Source of the DNA: Mugil cephalus
Lineage: Eukaryota > Chordata > Actinopteri > Mugiliformes > Mugilidae
Reading direction: 5' to 3'
Length of the DNA stretch: 64,000 bases
NCBI RefSeq assembly: GCF_022458985.1
Contig: NC_061789.1
Coordinates: 6,304,357 to 6,368,356 of the forward strand
The notes under the pieces were generated by a model that worked only from the letters and a program-made list of their open reading frames with translations, did no database searches and was not told the origin of the DNA. This document shows, piece after piece, positions 61,901 to 64,000 of the stretch; the stretch's first letter is position 1, and each line of letters begins with the position of its first letter. A program made the position numbers and the translations under genes.

Positions 61901-62937
61901 TGAGGTAGGGCCTGAGGTAGGGCCTGAAAGAAGCATCACGTCTCAGTCACCAACCTGTGCTACTTTGATCCACTTCTCTATGATGCGAGCCCTTTGCCCC
62001 GCCGAAGTGGGAGGCAGCCGAGAGGAAGCGGAACTGGCGTCTGTGGGCTCGCAGAGCAGGGACATGATGACCTGGTTGGTGACGGCGTTGAACTGTGCAA
62101 TCGTGGCTCGGATGGTCGGAGACATGTTCTCCTTCTTGTCCCTTTGCGACCACACGCAACCCAGACACTGGTATGGCATCACTTTGACAAACAGAGCCTG
62201 AAATGTGCAGAAAACCAAACCATTTATCAAATCTATGCGCAATACGACACACACAAAAAAAAAGTTTAATGTGGGAGCCCAAATGTACGTACTGAGTCCA
62301 TCAGAGTGAGCTGCTCGGCGATGTCCTCGGCTGAGAAATCCATGATGCCACATTGATCCGGACTGTTTTCACTTTCCGAATCTTCATCACCAGATCCTTC
62401 CTCCTCTTGCCCAATATCTGCCAGAGAAGGACTGCAATTCGAAGCCCCCTCTGATAAAAACATAAAATAAAACATAAAAACGTGAGCAGGGTTTTTTGAA
62501 AAACGACAGAATGGCGTGCATTTGCTAAGAGTTTATTGCTTTTAGTTCATGTTACGTGTCGGAGGGTCACCTTCTTTCTGGAAAGTCTTGAGCAAGGCCT
62601 CAGCTTGCGCAGCCAGCATGCAAAAGCTGGGTTGGCTGTGCACGCTGTCATGCACTGCAGAGCTGATCCTCAGGTGATCCATTAACAGCCTAAGTGCAGG
62701 ATGCACGGGAGGGTCCCTGAAGTCCTCGCTGTACTCATCCAACCATGTCTGGACAAAGGCCAACAGAGATCTAGGGTGGAAGAGTCACTGCACTTTAAAC
62801 CATTGAGATGACACTTTAAGTCACAGTGACACACCAGAAATTAGCTTTTAACTGTTTTATTTATACTGTAAACTCAAAACTGATCCACCTACCTCCCGTA
62901 GCATTCATTGTTGTCCAGATCGGGGGAAGCGCTGTCT
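52765..62937 (-). CDS. Ral guanine-nucleotide exchange factor, RALGDS/RGL family (5' part outside the window)
   Basis: Fifteen minus-strand exons join in frame to 649 codons plus a stop: 62893-62937, 62571-62770, 62293-62450, 61955-62197, 61465-61568, 60985-61069, 58390-58461, 57834-57920, 56889-56921, 56409-56530, 55014-55103, 54719-54848, 53988-54314, 52988-53102 and 52765-52904. All introns are GT-AG. The first two visible exons hold the end of the REM region (TWLDEYSEDFRDPP). Exons 3-10 hold the CDC25-type RasGEF domain, with PYQCLGCVWSQRDKK, PTIRATIAQFN, LLKNFSSVKAILSALHSNAV, VVPYLGTYL and LINFEKRRR. A Ser-rich linker follows, and the last three exons carry the Ras-association domain (VRVSVD...NNGNMYKSIL, NQDKT...KHNLE, IPDKANVFYAM). 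RGL proteins are Ras effectors that load GTP on RalA/RalB at membranes. The protein is about 120 residues short of the usual ~770, as expected for a missing N-terminus. RGL1, RGL2 and RGL3 cannot be told apart with confidence from what I can read. The gene is convergent with nfil3 B, about 29 kb away. Confidence 0.92.
52988..53102 (-). CDS. RGL exon n, RA domain middle
   Basis: Encodes LTNQDKTAQVIQRGLEKHNL and then DFTLLQVISQKR, the central ubiquitin-like fold of the RA domain that contacts Ras-GTP. Confidence 0.95.
53988..54314 (-). CDS. RGL exon m, Ser-rich linker and RA domain start
   Basis: Starts SFHSSCNNVSEPFSSS (acceptor TTGTCAG keeps the frame; a second AG eight bases further in would not). 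It contains HHKRSVSMTSLPQYNRQ and begins the Ras-association domain with VRVSVD and NNGNMYKSIL. Confidence 0.9.
54468..54475. promoter_or_regulatory. TTACGTAA core in an RGL intron
   Basis: Perfect palindromic D-box core; one flanking base departs from the full NFIL3 consensus. Probably chance. Confidence 0.15.
54719..54848 (-). CDS. RGL exon l, Ser-rich linker
   Basis: Encodes ADQISVSSSGSSGSEMEDLS and ends FRLQ at a donor GTAAAC. Such SSGSSGSEME linkers separate the GEF and RA domains in RGL proteins. Confidence 0.85.
55014..55103 (-). CDS. RGL exon k, end of catalytic region
   Basis: Encodes SYELSRKLEPPVDLCSP then a Ser/Lys tail. SY.LS..LEPP closes the RasGEF domain in RALGDS-type proteins. 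Confidence 0.9.
55187..55774. mobile_element. Foldback MITE in an RGL intron
   Basis: The left end AAAGGGATACGCCACC and right end (reverse complement) AAAGGGATATGCCACC are near-identical. Similarity continues inward: CAGAGCTGGATAAGTGAGAA on the left against CAGAGTTGGATAAGTGAGAA on the right. The inverted arms are about 70 bases and the whole element is 588 bases. It has no coding capacity. A target duplication was not clear. Confidence 0.75.
56409..56530 (-). CDS. RGL exon j, end of the RasGEF domain
   Basis: Encodes EFDVLSQIRVLQTSCSQYSL then PHHPRIAAWLQGHKLLTDQE, matching the family block EFEVIAQIKLLQSAC. Confidence 0.95.
56889..56921 (-). CDS. RGL micro-exon i (33 bp)
   Basis: Eleven codons reading GGLINFEKRRR, the conserved NFEKRR block that follows VPYLG in RasGEFs. 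Splice signals are TTTGACAG and GTGAGT. It is in phase 0 on both sides. Confidence 0.9.
57079..57198. repeat. Inverted repeat with 41-base arms in an RGL intron
   Basis: The arms at 57079-57119 and 57158-57198 pair with 39 of 41 matches around a 38-base loop. The arm contains AATAAGATAAGGTAATGGG. It could extrude as a cruciform or form a strong RNA hairpin. Confidence 0.9.
57834..57920 (-). CDS. RGL exon h, catalytic hairpin region
   Basis: 29 codons reading STSNGVVPYLGTYLSVLTML then DTALPDTVE. The VPYLG motif is highly conserved in CDC25 domains. Confidence 0.95.
58390..58461 (-). CDS. RGL exon g (72 bp)
   Basis: 24 codons reading DGGQVTVDNISPKISKRCPL then SRQM, in the variable loop before the VPYLGTYL motif. 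It is flanked by CTTTGACAG and GTAAGT. Confidence 0.85.
58700..58965 (+). repeat. Dispersed fish repeat in an RGL intron
   Basis: The phrases GAGTATTTGTGCCAAATTTA, AAGAAATTAAAGGTGTTCTG and CAAGAAAGGGTCAGACG match the order of a repeat common in teleost introns ('gtgccaaatttgaagaaattccctcaaggcgttc...'). Earlier parts are diverged; borders are approximate. Confidence 0.5.
60400..60526 (+). mobile_element. 3' end of a LINE-type retroposon with an (ATT)n tail
   Basis: CCTTGAGTGCCAGAAAGGCG then CCTAAAATAAAATG and an (ATT)n tail at 60505-60526. This is the common 3' terminus of fish CR1/L2-like retroposons. The copy is strongly 5'-truncated. Confidence 0.55.
60715..60905 (+). repeat. Dispersed repeat, copy 1 of 2 in RGL introns
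   Basis: TTCATGGCATGTTAATTAGT, GAGCTTTAAAGTCACCGTGA and AAAATGTTGATGATTCATCG correspond in order to the segment at 63495-63710. Both copies are in the same orientation. Confidence 0.65.
60985..61069 (-). CDS. RGL exon f, RasGEF core
   Basis: Encodes DSMAAFDNLWETFPDENCVL then TNKELLVE, between the SALHS block and the VPYLGTYL block, with correct phases on both sides. Confidence 0.9.
61465..61568 (-). CDS. RGL exon e, RasGEF core
   Basis: Encodes DCRLLKNFSSVKAILSALHS then NAVYRLRKTWAVVN, matching the LKNFSSLYAILSALQS block of the family. Confidence 0.95.
61678..61929. repeat. 12-base minisatellite in an RGL intron
   Basis: About 21 tandem units of the GGGCCTGAGGTA type with variants (GGGCTTGAGCTA, GAGCATGAGGTA), starting only 25 bases from the donor of exon d at 61954. 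No coding use. Confidence 0.95.
61955..62197 (-). CDS. RGL exon d, RasGEF core
   Basis: Encodes ALFVKVMPYQCLGCVWSQRD, PTIRATIAQFNAVTNQVIMS and RARIIEKWIKVAQ. These are the first conserved blocks of the CDC25 catalytic domain. Length 243 bases, phase 0 at both ends. Confidence 0.95.
62293..62450 (-). CDS. RGL exon c, acidic linker and start of the RasGEF domain
   Basis: A Glu/Asp/Ser-rich linker (GQEEEGSGDEDSESE) is followed by DFSAEDIAEQLTLMDS, the usual opening of CDC25 domains. The donor is GTACGT. Confidence 0.9.
62571..62770 (-). CDS. RGL exon b, REM region
   Basis: Encodes SLLAFVQTWLDEYSEDFRDP and then a helical stretch ending LLKTFQKE. The WLDQYSEDF-type motif is diagnostic of RALGDS/RGL N-terminal REM sequences. 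The frame joins exons a and c. Confidence 0.85.
62893..62937 (-). CDS. RGL exon a (first visible; 45 bp)
   Basis: Acceptor TTTCTACAG and donor GTAGGT flank a short exon reading DSASPDLDNNECYG. It belongs to the variable part of the REM region. The preceding exon is outside the window or unrecognised. Confidence 0.6.
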
Positions 62938-62940
62938 CTG

Positions 62941-63490
62941 TAGAAAGAATCATTATGAAATCATATTAAATAAAATAGCAGGCGTTTTTTGTTTTTCTTT
63001 TTCTTTTTCTATTTTCTACGCCTAGTGGCTACCCAAACCCTGACCTCAAATCCAACCACAGTCTAAAACCTCGCTGAGCGTAATTGCTGTTGTTGAGAGA
63101 TGGATAATGAGCACCTGCTGGGTACTTATTATTACATCAAAGCTGGCAGGAGATGGGCTGCTTTGTCAGGGAAAGAAAAAAAAAATACTCAACGAGACCC
63201 TTACGCAACGTGGTGGTTTTGCATGCACAACAAATAAAGTTGTTTTCCAAGAATCCAGCAAAAAAGAGATGACTCTTCATCATGTACATTGGTAGCTGGC
63301 GACAAAAAACTACAATGTCAGCGTAGAGACGGGGAGGAGGAAATGTGTGTACATAAATGTGCTGATTTGCTGAACTTGATTTAAGCGTCTTGTTTAGGAA
63401 ACATTTTGAGACGCCTAAAGCTCAGATTAAACACTCTTTTACGCCGCTGCATGCAGTTAGCAAAGACTAGAACCGGTGAAACCAGCTGGC
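62941..63490. other. RGL upstream intron
   Basis: Sequence upstream of the first visible RGL exon, with no convincing further exon up to the window end. The earlier RGL exons must lie beyond 64000. Confidence 0.5.
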
Positions 63491-63494
63491 CTGA

Positions 63495-63790
63495 CATTTT
63501 ATTCATGCCATGTTGATAAGTGGGCTTTAAAGTCCCCATGAAATGTGCTTTGATGTTTAAGTGCTTTTACGTGACACGTCTCTAACACGTCCCAACAATG
63601 AACAAAGAAAATGTAATTTTTCTAGGTATCGTTTGTCGGTCTCTGCTCGTCATCGAAGAAAAAAATGCAGAAAAATGTTGATGACTCATCCTGCACTTGG
63701 AGGCGTGTACTCATTTTGCAATGACACCCATTTTCGTGTCATGTGTGGGCGGAGCATGCTCAGACCATTGGAGCTGACCAATTAGAGGAG
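63495..63790 (+). repeat. Dispersed repeat, copy 2 of 2
   Basis: TTCATGCCATGTTGATAAGT, GGGCTTTAAAGTCCCCATGA and AAAATGTTGATGACTCATCC correspond to the copy at 60715-60905. This copy is longer on its right side. Confidence 0.65.
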
Positions 63791-63879
63791 GTTAGGCTTT
63801 TAAGGGAGGGGGGCTGCCTGTTTTTACAGGAAACATGTAAATATGTGTAATCACATAGAGCTCCGCTCATGGAGGCATT

Positions 63880-64000
63880 TGAAATTGCTGACAGGAAGAT
63901 TTTGGAGTCGTTCCCTTCTGTCTTTGTGCTAAGCTAAGCTAACCAGATGCTAGCAGTAGCTTCAAATTTATATGAGAGAGCTATCAATCAAGAGAACAAA
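63880..64000. repeat. Dispersed repeat with CTAAGCTAAGCTAA motif
   Basis: GTCTTTGTGCTAAGCTAAGC near 63919-63938 is shared with 1588-1607 and is typical of an abundant fish MITE. It is cut by the window edge. Confidence 0.5.

Noticed and set aside
61678..61929. CRISPR-like regular repeat
   Set aside because: Units are contiguous without spacers and the genome is animal; it is a minisatellite.
61673..61939. Ser/Thr/Gly/Pro repeat protein on the minus strand
   Set aside because: Translation of the 12-base minisatellite inside an intron between two clear RGL exons.

Overview
This looks like vertebrate nuclear DNA, most likely from an advanced ray-finned (teleost) fish. The genes have compact exons with GT-AG introns and the intergenic DNA is AT-rich. 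It carries many CA and GGA microsatellites and remnants of Tc1-like and hAT-like transposons, LINEs and tRNA-headed dispersed repeats of fish type. No prokaryotic features, rRNA, tRNA genes or CRISPR arrays were seen.

Three genes can be supported. Two lie in tandem on the plus strand and encode NFIL3/E4BP4-family bZIP repressors. Paralogue A has a non-coding exon ending at 4969 and a coding exon at 5828-7050. Its frame breaks near the C-terminus. Paralogue B has a non-coding exon ending at 12797, a 6 kb intron, and one intact coding exon at 19328-21154 followed by a 2 kb 3' UTR. The third gene is on the minus strand at the right. It is a Ral guanine-nucleotide exchange factor of the RALGDS/RGL family. 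Fifteen coding exons (62937 down to 52765) join without a frame break and give the end of the REM region, the CDC25-type RasGEF domain, a Ser-rich linker and the C-terminal Ras-association domain. Its N-terminus lies beyond the right edge of the window.

Layout: 1-4500 is intergenic with a dead Tc1-like fragment. 4500-7700 holds nfil3 A, and 7700-12450 is intergenic with dispersed repeats. 12450-23165 holds nfil3 B. 23165-52600 is a gene-poor stretch of about 29 kb with CpG-rich patches, a LINE fragment, CA/TA tracts and a cluster of Tc1-like miniature elements, one split by an hAT-like insertion. 52600-64000 is the RGL gene, whose introns hold a foldback element, a 41-base-arm palindrome, a 12-base minisatellite and several dispersed repeats.

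The NFIL3 proteins are expected to bind D-box/ATF-type sites in the nucleus. A perfect NFIL3 consensus lies in the intron of paralogue B, and near-consensus sites lie beside both promoters, which suggests auto- or cross-regulation. The RGL gene acts in a different pathway (Ras to Ral) and seems linked only by position. I found no clearly new biological system. The points most worth checking are the frame break in paralogue A, the NFIL3 sites, and the nested transposon structures.
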